Of a DNA stretch of 33,508 bases, positions 8,894 through 17,778 are shown one piece after another; within the stretch, counting starts at the first letter, position 1; each line of letters begins with the position of its first letter. The stretch is from an uncultured bacterium. Lineage in GTDB: Bacteria; Cyanobacteriota; Vampirovibrionia; Gastranaerophilales; Gastranaerophilaceae. Under the pieces are notes generated by a model. It searched no databases. It saw nothing but the letters and a program-made list of their open reading frames with translations, and had not been told where the DNA came from. Made by a program: the position numbers and the translations under genes. The stretch lies in the NCBI GenBank assembly GCA_945833895.1, contig CAMAGQ010000003.1, positions 1-33,508 on the forward strand, given 5' to 3'.

Positions 8894-9760
8894 TTGCCGA
8901 AAGTTATTAAATTAGCCAAATGTGCAGGTTTTTGTTACGGTGTCAAAAGAGCCGTTGAAACTGTCAAAAAGTTAAAAGCAGACAACCCTGATAAGAATAT
9001 ATGTGTTCTTGGTGAACTCATACATAATTCTCAGGTAATTGAAGAGTTGGCTGGCCTTGGAATAACCTCACTGAAAGAATTACCGTCACATGGTGGCGGA
9101 ATTTGTGTTGTAAGAAGTCATGGCGAAAGTCCTGAGGTATTTGAACAAATTAAAAACGCAGGGTTTGAAATATTTGATTTAACTTGTCCTGATGTTAAAA
9201 AAGTTCAACAAAAGGCAATAGAACTCGCTCAAAACGGTTATTATCTTGTTATTGTCGGGAAATCCGAACACCCTGAGGTCATCGCAATTAGAGCAAACGC
9301 ATTGCAGTATAGCGAAAAAGTTATAGTCGCGGATTCTATAGATGCGATTGAACCTTATAAACAGGATTTGAAAACCCACAAAAAAATCGGTGTTGTTGTT
9401 CAAACAACTCAAATGGTTTCGACATTAAACGAGATTGTTAACGCCTTAACTCCATTGTCGAAAGAACTTCTTATTGCAAATACTATTTGCGGAAGTACTT
9501 CTGCTCGTCAGACTGAGGCAAAAGAACTTGCAAAGGAAAGCGATTTGATGGTTGTAGCGGGTTCTAAAAAGAGTGCAAACACAACTCATCTTGCTGAAAT
9601 TTTATCAGATATTACCAAAACTATTCACATTGAAACAGCAGGTGAATTAGTTCAATATAAAGACATTATTCAAAACTCCGAAAAGATTTCGGTGACTGCA
9701 GGAGCATCAACTCCGCAGAATATTATTGATGATGTTTTGAATAAGTTACAAGAATTTTAG
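8894..9760 (+). CDS. ispH: 4-hydroxy-3-methylbut-2-enyl diphosphate reductase (LytB/IspH), TTG start
   Basis: AKCAGFCYGVKRAVE, CVLGELIHNSQV, RSHGES, DLTCPDVKKVQ, ICGSTSARQTE, SVTAGASTPQNII: conserved IspH motifs including three Fe-S cysteines. Confidence 0.95.
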   Translation: MPKVIKLAKCAGFCYGVKRAVETVKKLKADNPDKNICVLGELIHNSQVIEELAGLGITSLKELPSHGGGICVVRSHGESPEVFEQIKNAGFEIFDLTCPDVKKVQQKAIELAQNGYYLVIVGKSEHPEVIAIRANALQYSEKVIVADSIDAIEPYKQDLKTHKKIGVVVQTTQMVSTLNEIVNALTPLSKELLIANTICGSTSARQTEAKELAKESDLMVVAGSKKSANTTHLAEILSDITKTIHIETAGELVQYKDIIQNSEKISVTAGASTPQNIIDDVLNKLQEF

Positions 9761-9807
9761 AGGCGGTCAACCTCTTAAAAATAAAACAAAGAAAAGGAGA
9801 ATAAAAA

Positions 9808-10869
9808 ATGACACAAGTATTAGACGAATTTGAAAAACTGTTAGAAGAAAGTTTTTCTACAGGACATTCAGTTGCTGATATCGTTGAAGGTACAGTTTTG
9901 AGAAAAGACCAAGACGGTTATCTAATCAGCGTTAGAGGTGCTAAAACAGAAGCCTTCTTACCTAACAAAGAAATCTCTTCATTAGAAGAAACAACTCCGT
10001 TCGAAGTTGGCGACGTTAAAGAATTTTACGTATTGAAAGAAGAACACGACGAAGACGGTATGTTATTGTCATTGAAAAGACTTGCATTTGCTCAAGCTTG
10101 GGCCCAACTTAATGATGCAAAAGTTCAAGGTGATACAATCCTTGCTAAAGTTGTTTCAGTTGTTAAAGGCGGCGTTTTAGTTGATGTTGCTGATTTGAAA
10201 GGTTTCATTCCTTCATCCCAATTGAGAACAGGTACTCCGTTTGACGGTTTGTTAGACCAAAAAATCGAAGTTAAAGTTCTTGAAGCTGACCCTAAGAAAA
10301 ACAAACTTATCTTATCTCAAAGACAAGCTGTTGCTGAACAAAGAGATCAAGTTGTTGACAATATTTTAGCAACTTTGGAAGAAGATCAAGTTGTTAAAGG
10401 TGAAGTTGTAAGAATTGCTGATTTCGGTGCTTTCGTTGACATCAACGGTATCGATGGTTTACTTCCTATTTCTGAAATTTCTTGGCAAAGAATTAAACAC
10501 CCTTCAGACGTTATTTCTCTTGGTGAAACAATTGAAGTTAAAATCATCAAAATTGATAACGAATTGAAGAGAATTTCATTGTCATTGAAGAGAATGGGCG
10601 AAGATCCATGGCAACAAATTGAAGGTCAATTCTCAGAAGGTCAAGTTATCACAGGTACAGTAAACAAAGTTACAGGTTTTGGTGCTTTCATTAACATCTT
10701 CCCTGGTGTTGAAGCTTTACTTCCTGTTTCTGAAATGGCTGAAGAAAACGTTAATCCGTTCAACAAATTCAAAGTTGGTGACAGTGTAGAAGTTCTTATC
10801 AAGAAATTCACACCGCAAGAACACAGAATTGCATTGAGCATCAAAGATATTAAAAAAGATGCTGAATAG
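9808..10869 (+). CDS. rpsA: S1 RNA-binding domain protein (30S ribosomal protein S1-like), four S1 motifs
   Basis: Four successive S1 repeats, e.g. VKGEVVRIADFGAFVDINGIDGLLPISEIS and ITGTVNKVTGFGAFINIFPGVEALLPVSEMA. Confidence 0.88.
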   Translation: MTQVLDEFEKLLEESFSTGHSVADIVEGTVLRKDQDGYLISVRGAKTEAFLPNKEISSLEETTPFEVGDVKEFYVLKEEHDEDGMLLSLKRLAFAQAWAQLNDAKVQGDTILAKVVSVVKGGVLVDVADLKGFIPSSQLRTGTPFDGLLDQKIEVKVLEADPKKNKLILSQRQAVAEQRDQVVDNILATLEEDQVVKGEVVRIADFGAFVDINGIDGLLPISEISWQRIKHPSDVISLGETIEVKIIKIDNELKRISLSLKRMGEDPWQQIEGQFSEGQVITGTVNKVTGFGAFINIFPGVEALLPVSEMAEENVNPFNKFKVGDSVEVLIKKFTPQEHRIALSIKDIKKDAE

Positions 10870-10899
10870 TTAATTTCAGACGGAATATATACTTTTGTA

Positions 10900-10934
10900 A
10901 CAGATGAGGCAATTTTTTTGCTTCATCTGTTTTA
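10900..10934 (+). terminator. Rho-independent terminator after the S1 gene
   Basis: ACAGATGAGGCAA...TTGCTTCATCTGT stem (one G-T pair) followed by TTTA. Confidence 0.65.
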
Positions 10935-10963
10935 TTGACAATACGAACTTGATTTAATATAAT
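10935..10963 (+). promoter_or_regulatory. Consensus sigma70-type promoter
   Basis: TTGACA (10935-10940), exactly 17 nt, TATAAT (10958-10963). Confidence 0.8.
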
Positions 10964-10992
10964 TCGTATAACTTGTGAAAGGGATGTACACT

Positions 10993-11421
10993 ATGAAAAA
11001 GATTAACTGTTTATTATTTTTAGCAATTATGCTTGGGTTTACCTGTAATATGTCAATGGGAATTTCAACTCCTGATTATCCGTATTACACTTGTCCGTCA
11101 ATGGAAAATTTCAACCCTGCGGCTTTACCTGCCGAATATTGCCAAAGGTCAGCGAAACAGAAACCAAGTGAATATACAAGTTGTCTAAGAGAATATAAAC
11201 AATCTTATAACAAGGCAAAATTAGAGTACAGAAACAATAAATGCCGCTTGAGTGACGTTAGATATACCGAATTGCGTTACGGAATCGGAGTTTGTAAGGT
11301 TGATTACACAACAAAACCTGCTCCAAAAATTCTTTCAACAAAAAATACTACCGATGATGCAAGATGTATCAATAGATTGAAATCTTCACTTGCAAGAAGA
11401 TTTCCGAATATTGAGGAATAA
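10993..11421 (+). CDS. Small secreted cysteine-containing hypothetical protein
   Basis: Signal-peptide-like MKKINCLLFLAIMLGFTCNMSMG; predicted mature part has 6 Cys. Preceded by a consensus promoter. Confidence 0.75.
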   Translation: MKKINCLLFLAIMLGFTCNMSMGISTPDYPYYTCPSMENFNPAALPAEYCQRSAKQKPSEYTSCLREYKQSYNKAKLEYRNNKCRLSDVRYTELRYGIGVCKVDYTTKPAPKILSTKNTTDDARCINRLKSSLARRFPNIEE

Positions 11422-11432
11422 TATTTTAAATA

Positions 11433-12692
11433 CTATTTCTTAGCGATAACAACTGCGTTAGAAAGTGCAATTCCGCCCGGTTGGTGAGGTTTGTTTACTA
11501 TTGCTCCGTTTACGTACATGACGGTTGAACCTCCGCCGTCAAGGTTAATTGCGTTTACGCAGCCGAGTGATTTCATAAAATATGCAAGTTCATTAAGTGT
11601 AAGCCCTACGGAACTTCCTTCCCTGCCGTCTGCCGTGATTAGGATTAAGTCGTTATCTTTTGTGTAACCTATTGCGGTTCTCGGATTTCTTCCGCCAATT
11701 GATTGGAGTTTCTGAGCGGTCATATCGACGAAAACCTCTCCGTCTTTAACAAGGTACGGGCCTCCGCTTATAATGTGTTTGACGTTTTCCCAGTACGGAT
11801 TAAGTGTTATTTGTGTATCTACGTATTGCGCTCCAAACAGTGCCGAAAGTTTTGATTTAGGACCTACAATAACGTATCCGTTTTGCGGAATAGAAAGGGG
11901 ATTGGCAGAAGCGGCTGTAATCCTATTATCTTCAACCCGAAGTTGAACACCATACTGTGGTGACGCAGGGGCATACGCTCCCCAATCCCTGGTATAGATT
12001 AATATATATGAGGATAACATTCTTGGTTGGTTTATGTTGTCTATTTGAATTTCGTGTCCGTTTCCTATGATTTTTCCTCTGAATTGTACTCTGCCGACAG
12101 TGTAGCCGTTATCAAAAATTCCAAGAGCAACTCTGTCATAAATCGGACCTGTGAAGAGTTTTTTGTTAATCATTAAAGTCCCAAGAGGAACGCCCGTTTG
12201 AGGTTTGAAAAATCCACCGTTGATTGCGACAATCGAATTGTTATTTTGTGCAATGTTTCTCAGTGAGCGTTTATTGTTTAAAGTGCTTGAAGCAACAGCA
12301 GGTCTGATTTCGTAATCTTTTGCGGCAAGTTGATTTACTTCTACTATATTTAATTTAACAGGTTTTCCGCTAAAATATTTGGTTATTTGTATATGTTTTA
12401 CCCCGTCCGCAACATTTCGCACATAATAACCGCGATACTTAGCCCTGATTCTGGCATCAAATCTGTCTTTGAAGTAGCCTGAATTAAGTCCTTCGTTTAT
12501 TTGTTTGGTTAAAGTTGTCATTGTCGGAACGGTAACATTTGAATTTGCAATCAAATCGTTTGCAAAAATTGAAGGCGTGAAATACAGATTGTACAGGACG
12601 AATGCAAGAAAGAAAAACCCGATGGCGTATAAAGATGTCCTGATTTGAAAATATGTTCGATGTTTAGCAAAAATTGTATCCATATATATCAT
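11433..12692 (-). CDS. Phosphodiester glycosidase (NAGPA/DUF2233-type), membrane-anchored
   Basis: VAINGGFFKP, GGPYLVKDGE, GGRNPRTAIGYTKDNDLILITADGR, INLDGGGSTVMYVNG; N-terminal TM helix. Exact start uncertain (12692 or 12683). Confidence 0.88.
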   Translation of the reverse strand: MIYMDTIFAKHRTYFQIRTSLYAIGFFFLAFVLYNLYFTPSIFANDLIANSNVTVPTMTTLTKQINEGLNSGYFKDRFDARIRAKYRGYYVRNVADGVKHIQITKYFSGKPVKLNIVEVNQLAAKDYEIRPAVASSTLNNKRSLRNIAQNNNSIVAINGGFFKPQTGVPLGTLMINKKLFTGPIYDRVALGIFDNGYTVGRVQFRGKIIGNGHEIQIDNINQPRMLSSYILIYTRDWGAYAPASPQYGVQLRVEDNRITAASANPLSIPQNGYVIVGPKSKLSALFGAQYVDTQITLNPYWENVKHIISGGPYLVKDGEVFVDMTAQKLQSIGGRNPRTAIGYTKDNDLILITADGREGSSVGLTLNELAYFMKSLGCVNAINLDGGGSTVMYVNGAIVNKPHQPGGIALSNAVVIAKK

Positions 12693-12701
12693 CACCTTTG
12701 C

Positions 12702-12783
12702 AGTGTTATATTTTCGGATACCTTTTTGTTTTTAGAGTGGTTTGGGGAATAACACTCATCAGAAACCTATGAGGGCAAATAGG
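12702..12783 (-). promoter_or_regulatory. Candidate structured 5' UTR of the glycosidase gene
   Basis: Four overlapping inverted repeats: 12766-12770/12779-12783, 12755-12759/12769-12773, 12735-12739/12753-12757, 12702-12709/12749-12756 (8 bp perfect). Confidence 0.45.
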
Positions 12784-12797
12784 ATGTTCCTACTACT

Positions 12798-12826
12798 ATT
12801 GTAACATATTTTAAAATATTCCGCAA
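12798..12826 (-). promoter_or_regulatory. Promoter for the glycosidase gene
   Basis: Minus strand TTGCGG (12826-12821), 17-nt spacer, TACAAT (12803-12798). Confidence 0.6.
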
Positions 12827-12898
12827 TCCTTTACGGGGTGCGGTTTTACAAAACTAAATAGTGGCAAACTTACACTATATTTGTTTTTAAAATATCAA

Positions 12899-13243
12899 TT
12901 AAATAAGAGTATTTATAATTGATTGAACCTTGGATATTTCTTTGTTTTTGAGGGCGTTTCCGTCTATCGAAGTTATACTGACAGGCTTGTCACTTGTTCT
13001 GTCAATGTGGAAAATATCAAATTTATCAGGTTTTTTAAGGCTTTTTTGTGCGTAAGAAATGTATAAATCAGCGGATTTACCGAAATTTGTTTCTCTAATT
13101 GTAACATTATCGCCCTTTAATGTTGTGCCAAGGTAGGTTTTTAACTTGCCGTCAGAGCCGTGTGCAATCTTTTTAAATACTGACGTTGCTAACTTATCCG
13201 CTTTTGTTGCGGTACTTCCAAATGAAACTGAATTAATTCTCAT
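12899..13243 (-). CDS. Small hypothetical protein with N-terminal MRINSVSFG motif
   Basis: Start moved to ATG at 13243 because GAGG lies just upstream. 114 aa, no recognised domain. Confidence 0.7.
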   Translation of the reverse strand: MRINSVSFGSTATKADKLATSVFKKIAHGSDGKLKTYLGTTLKGDNVTIRETNFGKSADLYISYAQKSLKKPDKFDIFHIDRTSDKPVSITSIDGNALKNKEISKVQSIINTLI

Positions 13244-13318
13244 AATAACCTCACAGAGTAAATGTAAATAACACACTTATTCAACATCAAAAGGTTATAA
13301 TTGTCAAGAAATAGCGAT

Positions 13319-15607
13319 TTAATCGACATCCACAGGCGGACGTTGAATTTTTTCTATTGCTTCTCTTGCCGTAAATACAAGAGTTTCAGGAACATTATCA
13401 ATTGTTGTAATTTGTCTTAACACATCGACAACTCTTTTGAACGCTCTGACAATGTCACCTTCGCCCATTTCCATTGATTCTGTTACTGTTTCCCACTCAG
13501 CACCTTCAACCCAGAGTTCAATCATTGAACTGAAATACGGATTTATGTAAAGCGGAGCATCAATATTGTGTCTGGATTGTACTTTGTACAATTTTTTCTT
13601 GATGTTGCGAATTTGGTTGAGAGTTTTTCTGACAGGCTCAGAGAACGGAATATATGGAATTTCAGTCCTCAAATCTTCTGTTGTCAATGCACAAACAACC
13701 CCTGCTAATTGAGATGGTGTCAGGTTTTCAAGAACTCCCGAGAAAATTATTTCAGCAAGGAATAATTCGTTTTCCGAACGAATTTGAGAGGTGGTTTTTC
13801 CTCTTTCTGTCGGGTAATCGTTTTCAAGGTAACCGTATTCAATCAGAACCTGCCTGTGTGCCAAAAATTTGTTCCAATAAATATCTTTTTGAAGTTCGAT
13901 TTCTTTTTCCAGTTTTTGTTTTTTACTTAACAAACGCCCGATAACTTCAATATTTTTAGCGTGTTTTTTGTAATGTTTACAGCAATCGCAAGGGAAACTT
14001 TGAAGTTTTGCTAGTTCTGCCTTGTTTCTCTCTCCGAATTCAATAATTTCAGGTGAAAGCGGTCTGTGTTTTGCCTTTTCCTGCCTTAGAATTTTTTTGT
14101 AAGTTTGGCGATTTTGAACGTACAAATATCTGATACTGTCATATTCTTTCATTTTTTCGTCAGTAAGTTTAGCAGGGCATGCGAAGGCTCGTGCTTCAAT
14201 TTCGTTATTGTATTCCTGAAGTTGAAATAAAATCGGTTTTATCCTGTAATCTGATGAGTAGTAGCCGAAACTTTTCAAAATGAGTTCTTTTGATTCTTCA
14301 AGGCTAAATCTTTGTAAAAGGTTAAGAACCATTGAATACCCCGGAGAGAAACGGCTTTCAAGCGGGTTAGAATTGCTCAATACTAACTCGGCAACTTCCT
14401 CAGGTGTTTGGAATGAAGTTCCGACGATAGTCACGTAGCCGATTTCATCCATACCACGCCTGCCGGCACGACCTGACATCTGCAAAAATTCATTAGCCGT
14501 AAGCATTCTGTGACCTGAATCCGTCCTTTTGCTTGTCGCACTGATAACCGTTGAACGAGCAGGCATATTTATCCCAGCTGCAAGTGTTTCAGTTGCAAAT
14601 ACAACCTTAATCAAACCTTTTTGGAATAACTTTTCAACAAGGTTTTTCCATGCCGGTAAAAGCCCCGCGTGGTGCGAAGCAACACCTTGTATAAGGTATT
14701 CAATATGCTTGTTGCCGTACAAATGCGGGTTTTCAGCAATATATTCATCTATGAAATTCTTTATTTGTTCCTGCTCTGCTTTCGTGTTTAAACCAAGTCC
14801 TGCACATTTTTCCATTTGCTCGTCGCATTTTTTACGTGAAAAAGTAAAATATATTGCAGGAAGCATATCGCTTTCGGCAAGATTTGCGATTATTTGCTTA
14901 ACGTAACTTTTTTTGCGTTTATCTCTACCTTTTGCCCATTGGGGCTTTTCAGGACGAATTTTTTTGTTTAATTTGCCCTCTGGGGTTAATAACGGAAGCA
15001 ACTTGAACGGTTGCGAACTGTCAAAATAGTAAAACCTCAGCGGAACAGGACGAAAATCCGTATTTACAAGAACTGTTTTTGAGTGAACGGTGTTAATCCA
15101 GTTTGTGAGTTCGTCACCGTTAGCGACAGTTGCAGATAGTGCAATTATTTGAATATTTGTCGGACAGTAGATGATGCTTTCTTCCCAAACCGTTCCACGC
15201 TGTTCGTCGTTCATATAGTGAACTTCATCAAGCACAACATAGCGAACATCTTTTAGGTTGTCTGCTACGGCTCCGAAATTCGTTCCGTAAAGCATGTTTC
15301 TGAAAACTTCCGTTGTCATAATTACAATTTGAGCACCACGATTTATTGAGGTGTCGCCTGTAAGAAGTCCGACTTTGTCAACTCCGTATTTTTCACTAAA
15401 ATCGTAAAACTTTTGGTTAGATAAAGCTTTAAGCGGAGTTGTATAAAAAATTCTGCAGCCTTGCTCTAATGCTCTGTGGATTGCGTGCTGTGCGATAACT
15501 GTTTTACCTGCACCTGTCGGGGCACAAACAACAACACTGTTGCCGTTGTTGATTACTTCGCATGCCTCTTTTTGAAATTCATCTAATTCAAATGGAAATT
15601 CGTACAT
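13319..15607 (-). CDS. DEAD/DEAH-box helicase, Ski2/Mtr4-like with DSHCT-type C-terminus
   Basis: APTGAGKT, DEVHYMND, ALSATVAN, ATETLAAGINMPARSTV, QMSGRAGRRGMD. Confidence 0.92.
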   Translation of the reverse strand: MYEFPFELDEFQKEACEVINNGNSVVVCAPTGAGKTVIAQHAIHRALEQGCRIFYTTPLKALSNQKFYDFSEKYGVDKVGLLTGDTSINRGAQIVIMTTEVFRNMLYGTNFGAVADNLKDVRYVVLDEVHYMNDEQRGTVWEESIIYCPTNIQIIALSATVANGDELTNWINTVHSKTVLVNTDFRPVPLRFYYFDSSQPFKLLPLLTPEGKLNKKIRPEKPQWAKGRDKRKKSYVKQIIANLAESDMLPAIYFTFSRKKCDEQMEKCAGLGLNTKAEQEQIKNFIDEYIAENPHLYGNKHIEYLIQGVASHHAGLLPAWKNLVEKLFQKGLIKVVFATETLAAGINMPARSTVISATSKRTDSGHRMLTANEFLQMSGRAGRRGMDEIGYVTIVGTSFQTPEEVAELVLSNSNPLESRFSPGYSMVLNLLQRFSLEESKELILKSFGYYSSDYRIKPILFQLQEYNNEIEARAFACPAKLTDEKMKEYDSIRYLYVQNRQTYKKILRQEKAKHRPLSPEIIEFGERNKAELAKLQSFPCDCCKHYKKHAKNIEVIGRLLSKKQKLEKEIELQKDIYWNKFLAHRQVLIEYGYLENDYPTERGKTTSQIRSENELFLAEIIFSGVLENLTPSQLAGVVCALTTEDLRTEIPYIPFSEPVRKTLNQIRNIKKKLYKVQSRHNIDAPLYINPYFSSMIELWVEGAEWETVTESMEMGEGDIVRAFKRVVDVLRQITTIDNVPETLVFTAREAIEKIQRPPVDVD

Positions 15608-15715
15608 TCTCAACTATCCTTAAAACTGTCTATTTATATTATAACATATATTTTTGTATATGCTACATAAATCCAACAAGAATAATTTGCGGCGTGTGAG
15701 GATAAAATAAAACTC

Positions 15716-15960
15716 GTCATTCCGAGTGCCACGTTTTTTAATGACTGAAGAACAAACTGCCCTCCCACTTTGGATGAGAATTTCTTAATGAACGTTAGTG
15801 AATTTAGAAATTCGGGTGAGGGTTAAAATCACCCCATTCCTACACCTTCACCCATACGGGAAACAGAAAATTACTTACCTCTCACAAAACAATACTTGAT
15901 TGTTTTGTTCGGCAGAGTGCTATTTTCTAGTCCCATCAAGGGAAGGGTAAGAAGGTATAT
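15716..15960. repeat. Noncoding intergenic block with several inverted repeats
   Basis: GAATTTCT(15778-15785)/AGAAATTC(15806-15813); CAAAACAAT(15885-15893)-ACTTG-ATTGTTTTG(15899-15907). No substantial ORF. Confidence 0.5.
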
Positions 15961-15973
15961 TTACCCACGCTGA

Positions 15974-16474
15974 TTATCTGTAGTTTGTGAATTGGAGCGG
16001 AACATCATAGTTATCAGCGTTTTGTCTTAATGTTTGAATAACCGCTTGCAAGTCGTCTTTGTCCTTACCCGTTACTCTGACTTGTTCGCCTTGAATTGAT
16101 GCTTGAACTTTCAATTTTGTTCCTTTAATATCTGCAACAATTTTTTTAGCAAGTTCTTGAGTTAATCCTTTTTTGAGTTCAAAAACCTGTCTTACGTTGC
16201 CGCCAAGTGCGTTTTCTACAGGTTTCGGGTCAAGAATTTTTATGCTTAAATTTCTCTTAACCAATTTAGACTGTAAAATGTCGATGATGTTTTTCAATTT
16301 CATTTCATCATTTGTTGTTATAACAATTTCTTTTTCTTGTTCAAGTTCAACTTTTGAATTTGAATTTTTCAGGTCAAATCTTGTGGTTAATTCTCTTTTA
16401 ACCTGATCAACCGCGTTAACAAGTTCCTGTTTATCGTATTCTGAAACAATATCAAAACTGCAATCTTTTGCCAT
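15974..16474 (-). CDS. yajQ: YajQ family nucleotide-binding protein (DUF520)
   Basis: SFDIVSEYDKQELVNAVDQVKRELTTRFDLKNS and KVQASIQGEQVRVTGKDKDDLQAVIQTLR. Confidence 0.95.
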   Translation of the reverse strand: MAKDCSFDIVSEYDKQELVNAVDQVKRELTTRFDLKNSNSKVELEQEKEIVITTNDEMKLKNIIDILQSKLVKRNLSIKILDPKPVENALGGNVRQVFELKKGLTQELAKKIVADIKGTKLKVQASIQGEQVRVTGKDKDDLQAVIQTLRQNADNYDVPLQFTNYR

Positions 16475-16555
16475 AAAACTCCTCCTTTTTTAATAATTTT
16501 AGCATAAAAATGCGGGAAAATGAAATTTTCCGCAAAAGTTACACACTATCACTAT

Positions 16556-16942
16556 TTAAGGTTTCGGTTTTACAAATTTTCCCTTAATGCTTGAGCCTAA
16601 TTTTTTTATTGAACCCCAAGCACCGGCTGCACCTTTTTTAACAAGTCCTAAAAGTGCTTTTGCACCGGTTTTGCCAAACTTACAGAATGCAAAAACTGCT
16701 CCTGCTATTCCCGCTCCGAGAAATACTGTATTCCAAACTTTCTGGTCTTTTTCTTTTTGTGATTTTATTTCAACTTTATCCGAATCAAGTTTTCCTTGAA
16801 TTTGTATTCCGCTCATTGAATTAAATGTTGGTCCATTTGCAAATGACGGAACGGTAATTTGTTTGTCTAAGTTCAATAACCCGATATCTGTGTGCATAAC
16901 ATCACCCATATTGTATGCACCTATATCTAAAATGTCTGACAT
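16556..16942 (-). CDS. Small hypothetical protein with Gly-rich hydrophobic segment and Lys-rich tail
   Basis: VFLGAGIAGAVFAFCKFGKTGAKALLGLVKKGAAGAWGSIKKLG...KGKFVKPKP. Confidence 0.65.
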   Translation of the reverse strand: MSDILDIGAYNMGDVMHTDIGLLNLDKQITVPSFANGPTFNSMSGIQIQGKLDSDKVEIKSQKEKDQKVWNTVFLGAGIAGAVFAFCKFGKTGAKALLGLVKKGAAGAWGSIKKLGSSIKGKFVKPKP

Positions 16943-17053
16943 AATTCTAACCTTTATCTTTTTACCTACATATATATAAAGTATTTTTTTGTAAAATAAT
17001 TTACTTTTTTGTTAAAATTTGCTTTAATATACTTAACAAATGAGGAAGTATTT

Positions 17054-17362
17054 ATGAATATGTTTAAAAGATGGTACGATGCAGATATTGCTGTAAGCCA
17101 TGCAATCAGCGAATTAGAGCAATCAACGGAAGACGTTCAGGTACGATGTGCCGAGTTTATTATTGACTTGCTTAAAGATGTTGAACTTGAACAGTTAAGC
17201 CTTGAAGAACAGTATAATTACATTCTTCGCAGGTGGTATGATAAAAATGTTAAGGTTTCGCATGCAATTGAATATTTACGTCTTGCACCGAAAGATATTC
17301 GCCGAGAAACTGCACTAAAAGTTCTTGATTACTTAAAAGAACTTACAACAGAAGAATCTTAA
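17054..17362 (+). CDS. Hypothetical protein made of two tandem RWYD-VSHAI repeats
   Basis: Start at ATG 17054 (GAGGAAG upstream). RWYDADIAVSHAISEL... and RWYDKNVKVSHAIEYL..., offset 54 aa. Confidence 0.7.
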   Translation: MNMFKRWYDADIAVSHAISELEQSTEDVQVRCAEFIIDLLKDVELEQLSLEEQYNYILRRWYDKNVKVSHAIEYLRLAPKDIRRETALKVLDYLKELTTEES

Positions 17363-17414
17363 CATTTAGACATTTTTATAAATGTGTTGTTTAATGGTGT
17401 TAGGGAGGTGTATT

Positions 17415-17765
17415 ATGACAAATGATGAGAAAAATAACGTCATAAATTTGTTTTCTGCCGTACAAAGTATTAACGGCATGCCCCCTGACGTGAGAGAACA
17501 GGTTAAATTCTATGCGGGATTTAATTATGTTAAGAACACTAAAGATTCAAACGGTAACAGTTTTAACAAAGAAAACCTGTTAAATTACGCTTCAAAATGT
17601 CATTACATGGTGTCTGTAATGCGTGAAATCGATTCTGAAGTTGTAGTTTACAGTTACCACGTACCAAACTCTGATTTGTTTAAGTTTATGAAGTCTTTTG
17701 AAGAAAACAAACTTGATGGTACAATAATAAAGATAGATAAATACTTTCCGGAAGATTTAGCGTAA
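17415..17765 (+). CDS. Hypothetical protein
   Basis: Start at ATG 17415 preceded by GGGAGGTG. 116 aa; no domain recognised. Confidence 0.65.
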   Translation: MTNDEKNNVINLFSAVQSINGMPPDVREQVKFYAGFNYVKNTKDSNGNSFNKENLLNYASKCHYMVSVMREIDSEVVVYSYHVPNSDLFKFMKSFEENKLDGTIIKIDKYFPEDLA

Positions 17766-17778
17766 GAGAAAATTAGAG

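Noticed and set aside
12735-12775. CTGATGAG on the minus strand resembling a hammerhead ribozyme core
   Set aside because: No GAAA following a stem II and no cleavage-site stem arrangement; only the CUGAUGA half-motif is present.
15716-15960. CRISPR array
   Set aside because: No regularly spaced identical repeats or spacers; only inverted repeats. No cas genes in the window.
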